From Candidatus Kapaibacterium sp. (lineage in GTDB: Bacteria > Bacteroidota > Ignavibacteria > Kapaibacteriales > UBA4661), in the NCBI GenBank assembly GCA_025363605.1, contig JANYDO010000159.1, positions 1-34,786 on the forward strand: a stretch of 34,786 nucleotides of DNA. Reading direction: 5' to 3'. A model generated the notes under the pieces. That model ran no database searches, was not told the origin of the DNA, and saw only the letters and a list, made by a program, of their open reading frames with translations. Below, piece after piece: positions 7,805 through 17,500 of this stretch. Position numbers and translations under genes: made by a program. How positions within the stretch are numbered: the first letter of the stretch is position 1; each line of letters begins with the position of its first letter.

Positions 7805-8290
7805 ATGCAAGATAAATCTGATAATCGTCATGACCGCTTGAAAGAATTTATTCAAGAGCGTAGCTGGTCAAAAGCGGAGTTTGCACGTCGAGTGGGGATT
7901 TACTCGCAAGACGTGAACAAGTATTTACATGGTCTGCTCAACATTGAGAACTTGTACTTGAAGTTGCAGGAGGCAGGTTGCGATATGCAATGGCTCAAGA
8001 CAGGAGAGAAACAAGATAATACCGAAGATGTTGCTATGCTGGCAATGCTTCATGCGCGTGGCATCACGAGCGCGGCACAACTAGAGCGATTTTTCCTTTT
8101 GACAGAGAACGTGCAACGGTTCGCCCAATCGGTCAGTGTAACACTGAGTGAGTTTGCCGTGGTGGGTAATCTTGCCGACATGGGCGGTGTGGTGCGGATT
8201 CCCCATATAAAAGAAGTAACCGAACACAACAAAACAGCACCATTGGTGCAAAACAAAACCAAAAAAACTATATCCAAGACAGGGGAGTGA
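7805..8290 (+). CDS. HTH repressor-like protein (no fused peptidase)
   Basis: RLKEFIQERSWSKAEFARRVGIYSQDVNKYLHG HTH. Confidence 0.75.
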   Translation: MQDKSDNRHDRLKEFIQERSWSKAEFARRVGIYSQDVNKYLHGLLNIENLYLKLQEAGCDMQWLKTGEKQDNTEDVAMLAMLHARGITSAAQLERFFLLTENVQRFAQSVSVTLSEFAVVGNLADMGGVVRIPHIKEVTEHNKTAPLVQNKTKKTISKTGE

Positions 8291-8670
8291 CTATGGAAGT
8301 CTGTGAGCAACGGAGGGTTCCCGTTATCGGAGTACGCTGCGGAAAACCGGAGTACAACTATGAGTACGAAGACAGTGCCGAGGTTCCGGCATTTTTAGTG
8401 AGCAAACATACCTACATTCTTCGAGCGGAAGGCAGAAGTATGGAACCGACAATACCGCAGGGGAATTTGCTCGTGGTGGAAGCCGGAGCAGAGTATGCGC
8501 ATGATTCACTTGTCGTGGTGCAAACACCGAGCGGACTAATGGTCAAGCGTTACCATAAAAAAGGTCTTTTGACGAGCGACAATCCGGCATATCCGCCGAT
8601 AGAATTTTCGATATTTGATGAGGTGTGTGTTGTTGGCGTGGTGCGCCAGATGATTACATCGTTTAAGTGA
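8287..8670 (+). CDS. S24-family, UmuD-like peptidase protein (GTG start 8287 or ATG 8293)
   Basis: VRCGKPEYN (possible C-G cleavage site), EGRSMEPTIPQGNLLVVE (Ser), SGLMVKRYH (Lys). Confidence 0.85.
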   Translation: MTMEVCEQRRVPVIGVRCGKPEYNYEYEDSAEVPAFLVSKHTYILRAEGRSMEPTIPQGNLLVVEAGAEYAHDSLVVVQTPSGLMVKRYHKKGLLTSDNPAYPPIEFSIFDEVCVVGVVRQMITSFK

Positions 8671-8793
8671 GCTTGCTTGGTTGAAGCCTTTGCAAAAGAA
8701 GAAGAATTTTGTTTGTTACAAATCACAGACACCTGTTTATAGTTCGTAAAAAAGCCAGCAAAACACCCTCTAACACCGCATGAGTCCTCAGGT

Positions 8794-9435
8794 ATGAAAC
8801 CATACGTCGCATACTACCGTGTTTCCACCAAACAGCAAGGCGCAAGCGGCTTGGGGCTGCAAGCGCAGCGCCACAGTGTCGCACAATTCATCGGCAGCGA
8901 TGTCCTCCTCGCAGAATATACCGAAGTCGAGTCTGGCAAGCATGACAAACGCCCGCAATTACAAGCAGCGTTGGATTTTGCCCAGCGCCACAACGCAACG
9001 CTGGTAATAGCAAAATTGGACAGGTTGAGCCGTAACGCTGGCTTCATTTTTGCGCTGCGCGATGCACGTGTCAATTTTGTCTGTGCTGATATGCCGGAAG
9101 CAAATACGCTCACCATCGGCATCTTCGCTGTTCTGGCTCAATACGAGCGGGAATTGATTTCGCAGCGTATTGTGGCGGCACTGGCGGCAAAGAAAGCGCA
9201 AGGGTACACGCTCGGCAATCCCGAAAACTTGACGTATCAAGACCGTCTCAAAGGAGCACGAGTGCGCAAAGAACAAGCAAAAGAAGGCAGTGTGCAAGCT
9301 GCCCAAGTAGCAAAGCTGTTACGCGAAAAAGGGCTAACGCTTCGTGCGATTGCTGACGAGCTGCACCGAACAGGGTTCCGAACGCCCAAAGGAAAAGAGT
9401 TCCGACCGACCAGTGTGATGCGTTTGGTGAAATAA
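8794..9435 (+). CDS. Serine recombinase (resolvase/invertase family)
   Basis: VAYYRVSTKQQGASGLGLQAQ...LVIAKLDRLSRNAGFIFAL...AQYERELISQRIVAALAAKKAQG. Confidence 0.92.
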   Translation: MKPYVAYYRVSTKQQGASGLGLQAQRHSVAQFIGSDVLLAEYTEVESGKHDKRPQLQAALDFAQRHNATLVIAKLDRLSRNAGFIFALRDARVNFVCADMPEANTLTIGIFAVLAQYERELISQRIVAALAAKKAQGYTLGNPENLTYQDRLKGARVRKEQAKEGSVQAAQVAKLLREKGLTLRAIADELHRTGFRTPKGKEFRPTSVMRLVK

Positions 9436-9825
9436 TGATGTAGGTATGATAAGCAAGCCGTTGTACAATAATGGCATTACCAGCCCCCAGTAGAAGTATT
9501 CCTTGAGTTCGGTAGTGATGTGGTGATGGGAAGTGTTACCGTTATGAGAAGAATCGTCGTGAGATTTGTAGAAGATGACGAAAGGGGAATAATTCTAAAG
9601 AAGAGGAAGGTTCGGGGGCAGGGCTTCTTTTTTGGTCCGAGTGTTGTATATTTGCGTCTGCAAACTAAACGACAACGATTCCAGAAGCCTGACGAAAGAA
9701 TGCAACTCGCGCTGCGAAAGCCTCAAAGGAGCAAAACCGCTAAAGTTTACAAAGTTTATAGTTGTTTACGTTATTTAAGAGTTTAGTGCGGCGCGAACGT
9801 GTTGGAAAACAAGAACTTGTAAATC

Positions 9826-10003
9826 TTTGCGGTAGTGAATCTTGCGTTTGCGGTAGTGAATCTTGCGTTTGCGGTAGTGAATCTTGCGTTTGCGGTAGTG
9901 AATCTTGTGAAAATTTTATGTTTGCGGTAGTGAATCTTGCGTTTGCGGTAGTGAATCTTGCGGCGATTTTTTGATTTTTGCGTTTGCGGTAGTAAATCTT
10001 GTG
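9826..10003 (+). repeat. Seven 21-bp iterons (probable replication origin)
   Basis: TTTGCGGTAGTGAATCTTGYG at 9826, 9847, 9868, 9889, 9921, 9942, 9983 (last copy has GTAGTAAATC), directly upstream of rep. Confidence 0.93.
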
Positions 10004-10017
10004 AAAGAGAGTTATTG

Positions 10018-11025
10018 ATGGATAGTATTTTCAAACCGAGTTCGTTGGTGGATATAGAGAATATTCTTACTCTTGCTCAACGAAAGGTCTATAATATTTT
10101 GATTGAGCACAGTCGACAGTCAATCCACAATGCAACGACATTTTCCCTCAGCGTAAAAACAATTCGAGAGAAAGCTGGTGCGTCGTTGTTTGAGAGCAAT
10201 ACCAGTGTTTACGAGCAACTAAAAGCAATCATTGACCTTCCAGCGATGGAAGCGAACATTTTTGGGAAAGATAAAAAATATCCTACCCGAATCGCCGTGA
10301 CCTTGATTGCACAGGTTGAATACAATAAAGACCAAGAAATGATTTCGTGGTCATACCCGCCCTTTATCCACAAAATGCTCACATTGCTGAACACGCCCGA
10401 CGCGAACGATATTGGAATGTATGTTCGGCTGCCGCTTTCGGTGCAATCGCAGTTTTCCAGCAAGCACTCGCTTGCGCTTTGGGAATTTTGTCGTTCCCGG
10501 TTTGATGAAAAGCGTGGCTACGCCGAAAGCCCGTTTATTTCGGTGGAAGACCTGAACAAGCTCTTTCACACTAATTACGAATCGTGGAACAGGCTCAATA
10601 TTAACATCGTGAAAAAAGCACTTCAGGACATTCACAAACAAGAGCCGACGTATTTTATCAATGTGGTGGAGCAAAAAGTCCGGCACAAAGTTGTCGCGGT
10701 GAAATTTATCATTCAGCGCCGACTTTCGGGTATTCCGCTTGTGGAAACGCAGAATTTGAAACTGCGTACAACAAAAGAATCCCTCAAAGCAAGTAACACC
10801 GCACAAGACCTCAAAGAACTGGCACGAAACACCGTCGTCGAAAAATTCTTAGCGACGCTTTCGCCCGAACAGCAAACCCGCATCCAAGAAGAAGCCGAGC
10901 AAAGTGTTCCCGAATATCTACTCTACCCCGCTAATGAACGCGAACAAGCCGCGTACCAACTTCAATTACAAATCAATCGCATCGCAATCGTAGAAGCCCT
11001 TATCAACTCTCAGCAACAACTATGA
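10018..11025 (+). CDS. Rep_3-family plasmid replication initiator
   Basis: Initiator pattern (LTLAQRKVYNILI..., WSYPPFIHKML, SLALWEFCRSRFDE) preceded by iterons. Confidence 0.88.
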   Translation: MDSIFKPSSLVDIENILTLAQRKVYNILIEHSRQSIHNATTFSLSVKTIREKAGASLFESNTSVYEQLKAIIDLPAMEANIFGKDKKYPTRIAVTLIAQVEYNKDQEMISWSYPPFIHKMLTLLNTPDANDIGMYVRLPLSVQSQFSSKHSLALWEFCRSRFDEKRGYAESPFISVEDLNKLFHTNYESWNRLNINIVKKALQDIHKQEPTYFINVVEQKVRHKVVAVKFIIQRRLSGIPLVETQNLKLRTTKESLKASNTAQDLKELARNTVVEKFLATLSPEQQTRIQEEAEQSVPEYLLYPANEREQAAYQLQLQINRIAIVEALINSQQQL

Positions 11026-11783
11026 CCAAAATAATTGCCTTTATCAATCACAAAGGCGGCGTTGGTAAAACCACTGTCTGCGCTCACCTTGCCTACTCTC
11101 TGGCACACCATCACCAAAAACGGGTGTTGGCGATAGATTTCGACACACAGGCAAATCTCACGGAAATTCTCGGAGCAATAGAAGCACCGCGAACTATTAC
11201 CGACGTTTTGAACGGTGAAAGTGCCGCCAGTTGTGTCTATGACGCAAATGGTGTAAGCGTACTTGCTTCAAGCATTGAGCTTGCCAATACCGAATATGAC
11301 CTCACGGCAAATAATACGCAAAATGCGCTCAAAGCGGTTCTTGGTGATGTTGTTCAGCAATACGATTTTGTGCTTATTGATTGCCCGCCCTCGCTTGGTA
11401 TGCTCACGGTGAATGCAATGCAAGCAGCTACGGATGTGTGCGTTGTCAGCAATGCAGAGTATCTCTCGCTGCGCGGCATGACGAACATTGTAACGGTCGT
11501 GGAGCAAATGCGTTTGTACAATACGGCACTTGAATTGTCCGGCGTGGTTATCTCGCACTACGATACACGCAAAAGTGTCAACCGCGAGGTCTTGGAGCAG
11601 CTACGCGAAACCTTCAAAGACCGCGTAATTACACCGCCTGTGCGGAGTGCTGTTGCTGTTGTTGAAGCAAGTTCTCACGGCGGTACGGTGTTTCAGATTC
11701 GCCCTAATGCCGATGTAGTTAATGATTTTCAGGCACTCACCACATCATTTATCAAGCATTATGAAAAGCAGACTCGGCAATAA
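11022..11783 (+). CDS. parA: ParA partition ATPase
   Basis: IIAFINHKGGVGKTTVCAHLAYSLA (deviant Walker A), DFDTQANLTEIL, DFVLIDCPPSLG. Confidence 0.95.
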   Translation: MTKIIAFINHKGGVGKTTVCAHLAYSLAHHHQKRVLAIDFDTQANLTEILGAIEAPRTITDVLNGESAASCVYDANGVSVLASSIELANTEYDLTANNTQNALKAVLGDVVQQYDFVLIDCPPSLGMLTVNAMQAATDVCVVSNAEYLSLRGMTNIVTVVEQMRLYNTALELSGVVISHYDTRKSVNREVLEQLRETFKDRVITPPVRSAVAVVEASSHGGTVFQIRPNADVVNDFQALTTSFIKHYEKQTRQ

Positions 11784-12507
11784 CCCTCTCGCAGCGCTCA
11801 CCTCTACGGGAAAAAAGAATGAATTTGCAGGGCGCGATATTCAACTGGCAATACAAAAAGTTCCGATTGGCGAACTTATTCCGAACCCACTGAATGTACA
11901 GTATTTCAAGCCGCTTGCTGACGACGAAATGGCAAGCCTTGTTGAAAATATACGGGTTAATGGCATCCACGACCCACTGATTGCGCGTCGGGACAAGACG
12001 TTAATTTCGGGACACAACCGTCTTGAAGCTGCTAAGAAGTTGGGTTTAACCCACGTACCTGTGCGCTTTGTGCTAGACGATATGTCGGAACAAGAAGAAA
12101 TACAATTTATTGTTTCCGATAATCTGCTACGGCGACATTTAAGCACCGATGAGAAAATCCAGCTTTACCGCGTTTTGTTTCCGAATTTCGACAAGCGTAT
12201 AAATGTTCGCATCAATGCAAAAGGTCTGGACAATGTCCAGACCCTTGACGTTCAACCACTGAACGCGGCTGAGATTGCTCAAGCAACGGGACAAGGTGTC
12301 GAAGCGGTACGGAAGCAGCTTCAACGGGCAAAAGAAAAGATAGTCACCCCTCAAAGTGAGCAAGATACCTCAAGTGAACGGGAAAGGCTTTCGGAAACAA
12401 TCTTGAAGGTAAGCGCTAAAGCCAAAGGGCTTTCTGAGGACGACCGCAAGGCGCTTGCGGCGGTATTACGGAAAGTGGCACGGGAAATAGCTGCGATGTC
12501 AACGTAG
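11761..12507 (+). CDS. parB: ParB-family partition protein
   Basis: IPIGELIPNPLNVQ-like segment, LVENIRVNGIHDPLIARRD, LISGHNRLEAAKKLG; overlaps parA. Confidence 0.92.
   Translation: MKSRLGNNPLAALTSTGKKNEFAGRDIQLAIQKVPIGELIPNPLNVQYFKPLADDEMASLVENIRVNGIHDPLIARRDKTLISGHNRLEAAKKLGLTHVPVRFVLDDMSEQEEIQFIVSDNLLRRHLSTDEKIQLYRVLFPNFDKRINVRINAKGLDNVQTLDVQPLNAAEIAQATGQGVEAVRKQLQRAKEKIVTPQSEQDTSSERERLSETILKVSAKAKGLSEDDRKALAAVLRKVAREIAAMST
12223..12243. repeat. Perfect 21-bp palindrome inside parB
   Basis: GGTCTGGACA-A-TGTCCAGACC, 10-bp arms. Confidence 0.9.
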
Positions 12508-12545
12508 AAATGCTTAATACATCCGGGGGTCACACAAACTACGGC

Positions 12546-12577
12546 AAAAGCCGCTTCAGTTTTGAAGCGGCTTTTTT
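12546..12577 (+). terminator. Rho-independent terminator after rep-parA-parB
   Basis: AAAAGCCGCTTCA-gttt-TGAAGCGGCTTTTTT. Confidence 0.92.
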
Positions 12578-13054
12578 GTTGTCCTTTCGCTATCCTTTTC
12601 CTCACGCTTTTTTATCATACGCCTCTGTCTTTTGTCGAGACTTTCCATAGTAATCGTTTTCAAACGCAACTAAACTCAAACAGGTTGAATTATTCAAAAT
12701 TAGTACTTGAATTTGCTGTGCAATAAATCGGGACTTCATTCTCTGCATACGTCTGATTGTTCTACTATCACCGATTCGCCTGCCCACTCCTTTCGCGCCC
12801 GTCGCGCTCTCTGCGGGGCGGTGTGGCAACGGTCGGCGGTACTCTTTCGGCTGCAAGCCGCTTTCCGCGCTCCCCCGAAAACCTTTGTTCCTATCGTGTA
12901 CCTTCCGTTTGGGGGAATCGCTCCAAGCAGCTTGCGTTTGTTTTTTCTACCGCCGCCGTGCAACAGAGGAAGCGGCATACTTACGGCGGGCTTAATGTTA
13001 TGGCTTCCGCTTTGCTCCGCCACGCCCTGCGGCAGCAGGTATTTGTTGTTGTCG

Positions 13055-13233
13055 GGGGCAGGGCAGTGGGCGGCGAAAAAATGCAAAGATACGGCGGTCG
13101 GTCGAAGACTTCCTAAAAATCAAAATGCAAGGGTAGTACAGAGCGCTTCCGGCTTTGCCTCACGCGCCCTTGCATTTCGATTTTTCCCACCGTAAGAAGC
13201 ATTTTTCGTTCTCGCCGCCCACTGCCCCGCCCC
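13055..13233 (-). repeat. Nested palindromic element B (about 179 nt), related to element A in inverse orientation
   Basis: Outer arms GGGGCAGGGCAGTGGGCGGCG/CGCCGCCCACTGCCCCGCCCC (20/21); core AAAAATCAAAATGCAAGGG (13115-13133)/CCCTTGCATTTCGATTTTT (13167-13185), 33-nt loop. Confidence 0.85.
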
Positions 13234-13307
13234 CTCTTCCGGCGGTTTTTTGTTTTTCTCGCGGTCGGTGCGGTTTTTTCTTTCTCTTTTTTTATTGAGG
13301 TGTTGTT

Positions 13308-13469
13308 ATGTCTCTTGTCCTTATTCCCGCCGATGTTCTGGAATCCATGTTGGATTCCGTCATCACTAATGATGAAGCAGGCTTTGTCATGGATTGCGAT
13401 GTGCCGGATGAAGTGATTCCGGCATTGGATTACATTTTGTGGAATAAGTTGTGCGAAGAAGAAGATTGA
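13308..13469 (+). CDS. Small acidic protein (53 aa)
   Basis: MSLVLIPADVLESMLDSVITNDEAGFVMDCDVPDEVIPALDYILWNKLCEEED; SD-like gaggtg upstream; below the ORF-track cutoff. Confidence 0.55.
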   Translation: MSLVLIPADVLESMLDSVITNDEAGFVMDCDVPDEVIPALDYILWNKLCEEED

Positions 13470-13793
13470 TGTTTCGTTCCCTGTCCGTTTCGGGCGGGGC
13501 TTTCGCGCGGTATTGCGTGGGCTGTTCTCCTCGCCGTCCTCGTCGCCCTGCCCCACAGGTCGTTCCGTCTCGTCCCTCGTCTCTCTCTCCCTCGGCATTT
13601 GTTGTTGTTGCCCGAAGGGGCGAATGCCCAATTTTGATAGAGCTAAACGACAGGTCAGGGACGAATGGCTTGCTGACGAATCTTCGTATTTTTTCTGCTT
13701 ACTATCTTGTGTTGCCCTTGACAAGAGTATGAAGACCAAGCATCAACGGTAGTAATGAATAGAGCGCTAAGAAAAATTTTCCTAGTTACACCT

Positions 13794-13827
13794 AAAAAAA
13801 CGCCGCCTGTAGAGCGCACAGGCGGCG
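13794..13827 (-). terminator. Rho-independent terminator for the leftward lipoprotein gene
   Basis: On minus strand CGCCGCCTGT-gcgctct-ACAGGCGGCG-TTTTTTT. Confidence 0.9.
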
Positions 13828-13841
13828 AATAAGTCTTTTTT

Positions 13842-14474
13842 TTACCGTGTGGTCGTCACTGGTGGTGTGGTACCGTTACACGCAGCAAGTGGGAGTTTGC
13901 TGGGGTTGTAGTGAATGAGTACAAAATACGGATATGGAGGAAAGGTTTCAAATTCATAAGCCTCTGTATTAGAAACTTTTAAGTTTCCGTAGAAGAACCG
14001 ATAACCACCTTGTACACTGCTATCGGGTACTGCATCCAGGTTAATAATATTAAAATCTACACGATTTGACATGTAACCTGTACCAACCAATTTGCCTCGC
14101 CAAACTAAATCCGGTCTATTACCTGTATAATCAAAACTGATACTTGTACGTTCCGCAACAAAAGTTCGCGTCGCGGACATATTGCATTGCAGCTTACGAA
14201 ACACAGTTAATGAGTCAGCTTGTGGGAAAGGATTTTTGATAACTCGATAGCTAATGACTGAAGGGTCGCCCGCATAGCGTAAATTCAAAACATTTCTGTC
14301 GTCTTCAGTTAGCGAAGCGACTGCAATACTGTCGGGAATAAGGTTTCGCAAAACTTCAGTTGGAACTGTTGTTGTATCATTACTTGAAGCAATCGGATGT
14401 GGTTGTCCCTGACATGAACAAGCGGATAGTATAAACACCATCGGCAGGAGCAAGATGCTCAAAAGATTTTTCAT
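13842..14474 (-). CDS. Predicted lipoprotein
   Basis: MKNLLSILLLPMVFILSACSCQG: signal peptide and lipobox LSAC. Confidence 0.85.
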   Translation of the reverse strand: MKNLLSILLLPMVFILSACSCQGQPHPIASSNDTTTVPTEVLRNLIPDSIAVASLTEDDRNVLNLRYAGDPSVISYRVIKNPFPQADSLTVFRKLQCNMSATRTFVAERTSISFDYTGNRPDLVWRGKLVGTGYMSNRVDFNIINLDAVPDSSVQGGYRFFYGNLKVSNTEAYEFETFPPYPYFVLIHYNPSKLPLAACNGTTPPVTTTR

Positions 14475-14528
14475 AGTTGCACCTTAAAAAATTAAGAGGT
14501 TATGGAAATAAATTACAAAATTTTGTTG

Positions 14529-17500
14529 TTATTTAGCAATAATCATTTTACGAACAGCGGTGCGCTGTCCTGCTCTCAAGCGGTAGGTATATACCCCCGA
14601 AGATAAGCGTTCCGATGTCAGAATAAAGGAATATCGCCCTGCTTTCATACGCCCATTCGTTACGACAGCTACCTCACGCCCCAAAACGTCGAATACTCTC
14701 AATGAAACATCTTCCTCACTTGGTAGTGAAAAAGCAATTTCTGTATCGTCGGTAAACGGATTAGGATGATTTTGCTCAAGTGTAAAATCATATTGTTCAG
14801 TTTCGTTTGCCAGTTCGCTGCTCTGATACCCTGCTGTAAGTGTGCCGGAAGATTTTGTATTAAAAGCCACTACTGACGAAGGAAGCGCTTCAATAAACCG
14901 TGTTATCACTGATTCTACACCTTGGGCATCGCGCATAGTCAGTTTCAGGTTCACACCACCTATTCCATTTGTCGGCATGGTGAAGGTGAATGTCTCTCCT
15001 CCACTGCCTACCACACCGGAGACGGCTTGATTACCCGGCATAGTCTGCGCAGACCATTGATACAAAAATGGTGGTTGCCCTGTGCAAGAGGAAGCTGAGT
15101 ATGCTCCCGGGTCTCCTACTCGTACCCGTGCCGGTCCTGTTACTGTCGGGTACACCGATGACGTATAGAGGTTAGCAATTTTAGGTCCTGTCAGTCCAAT
15201 AACCCGCGACATATTTTGTGTGTCTGTCCCAATTGTAACGGGACGCGACTGCAAGGGACCGCCAACACTCATTTGGTCAGTGACCGTAACTGCAATGCTC
15301 GGATTCGACCAATAGGGAATGCGTTCCGCCGTCCCGTATCCAGTTCCGCCACCGTGAAACATGATAGTACCGGTTGTGAATCGTGTCGGTGTATTATCCA
15401 CAAGGCGCATACCGACATCAATAAATCCTTGCCCATCCGGGAAAGGCGATCCACCTGCGCCGGTAAAAGCTCCCGGTTCATGGTCGCCTTGAGCAAGATG
15501 TCCAATTTCGTGTAAAACAATGTATGCCAGACCTTCTGGACGGTTCCCTTGAGCATACGCAACCCCAGGCAGTTGCATTGAAACGGTAGAGATAGGAGCT
15601 TTGCTTGGCAAAGTACCACTAAGAGAAGTAGCGCCGTTATAGTTGGGCCAATCAAAAACCATGATAAGATCTGCATTGAGTTTTTCTCGTAATTGGGATA
15701 TTCTTGATTTTGGATTATCAAGATACCGATCAATAACGCCTAAAACAGCCCCTTCCCTCAGAACTTGAGAAACCGGGATGTTCAATTCGGCGTTAGTGAC
15801 AAGTTCACCGTCAGGATTCGCATATTTTGTTGTTAGGTGATTAATGCCACTGTTTTTGAATACGGGGTCATAAAAACGTAAACTTTCACGAATTCTATCC
15901 TCCACCGTTTTCCTTACTTTCGCCAGTTCATCCCGTGCAGCTTCAGTATAGATTGCCATAACAGAGATGGTATCTACCTTTTGCGGGCAGGAAACGAACT
16001 GCGCTATTACGGGAACATTTACCGTTTTACCATCAAAGATATGGCTGATAACTCCTGTGCGTGTTGGATTTCCTTCATATGGTACGGTTATGGTGAGAGG
16101 AAGGGTAATTTGGGCATTACCCGAAACTGATAATTGACAAATATTGACACCTTCACTACAACTGAAGGTGACACTGACACCATTAGGAAGCCCCTTTGTA
16201 GTCTGCAGCAAAAATCCTGGTGGTGCCGAAATACGAAGGATTTGATTCGCTCCGGTCGGGGTAATTTCTAAGTTGTAGTTAAATGTCCCCGACGCAGAAA
16301 ATGCGTTTACCGAAGCAATAAAAGTAATCGGGTTGGGGTCTGCTCTGAAGATATTTGTTTCCGCTCGCCCGCGCACTGTCATTACGGTTCCGGTTGTTCC
16401 GCTTGCGGTATGCGTTACTGTGAGTGTTCCCGTCTGCCCTACTGCTGTGGGTAAATATTGCATTTCAATTGTTACCAATCCACTGGTTTGTCCCAGAGGT
16501 GGTGTGAATACAAACGAATTTGTTTGGAACGGCTCCGGCATCGGGGTATTGAGTATTTGTAGTTTCCGTGCCGAAAACCGACTAGGCAATGGTATCGTTA
16601 TTGGTCCCGAGATATTTTGCCATCGCAAAAGATAGGTTGCGGTCGAAGTGTTGTTGATACCGACTGTTCCGAAATCCAGTGTTTGGGGCGTGAGTTCAAT
16701 AAGCACAGGCGGGTTCTTTGCTGTTAGCATGAGCTTTAGTGTTGCGCTTGTACCGTTACCGTTATGCAAGATATTAGGGTTCAGTGTTCCGGCAGCTATC
16801 GGTGAATGCTGGATTTCCAAAGCAAATGATCCGTTATAACCTTGCGGTGTGAGCATAAGTGAACCACTTTGGAATGCGCCTCCGGGTAACAGACGGGCGC
16901 TTATATTTGTGGGTAGCGTGAGGGTTATCGGCGCAGTGCAATTCCGATAGGTAAGTGAATATGTGTTGGTCGAAGAAGCGCCAACAAACACCGTTCCTAG
17001 AGAAAGTATATCCGGCACAACGTCTAACACTACAGACGGTTTTGTCGCCGTCAGCACCAAATTATCACTATCCACCGTGCGCGGGTCCCCGCCGTCGGCA
17101 AGGTGCGTGAGTGTTATGTTCGACGCTTGGGCAATCGTTGGCGTGTAGCGCACCCATAGTTGTAAGTCCGTTGTGGCTGCGGTGGCGGGCTGCACGGTCG
17201 GCAGCGTGAGCGTCTGCCCTGCCGTTGTCCATGTGCCACTTGAAACTTGAGCGATTGCAAAGTCATTTCCCGCCGGAACAGCCACCGAAATCGTGCTTGC
17301 CGTGATATTACGGTAGGTCATCGTGTAGCCATAATACCGCGTTTGCCCTAAATCTATCTGCCCGAAGTGTATGCTTGGTTGTGCTACATTCACCATCGGC
17401 GCAAGTCCTGAGCCTCGGAGCGTCAAGCGTACACTGGCAGCAGTGGTAATATTATCAGCAAGAGTGCTTGTGTGATTCAGATTCACACTCACATTGCCGC

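Noticed and set aside
9762-9974. ORF encoding repeated CGSESCV (cysteine-rich repeat protein)
   Set aside because: It is the 21-bp iteron array read in frame; 21 is a multiple of 3, so repeats translate periodically. The antisense ORF is likewise an artefact.
9826-10003. Possible CRISPR array
   Set aside because: Units are 21 bp, mostly head-to-tail with no unique spacers, directly upstream of a Rep gene: iterons.
12530-12537. Additional TCACACAA LytTR half-site after parB
   Set aside because: Only one copy, no 20-bp-spaced partner; likely chance.
12707-13739. Overlapping ORFs (12707-13195, 13113-13739 and others)
   Set aside because: They read through nested palindrome B and a polypyrimidine tract; composition is not protein-like.
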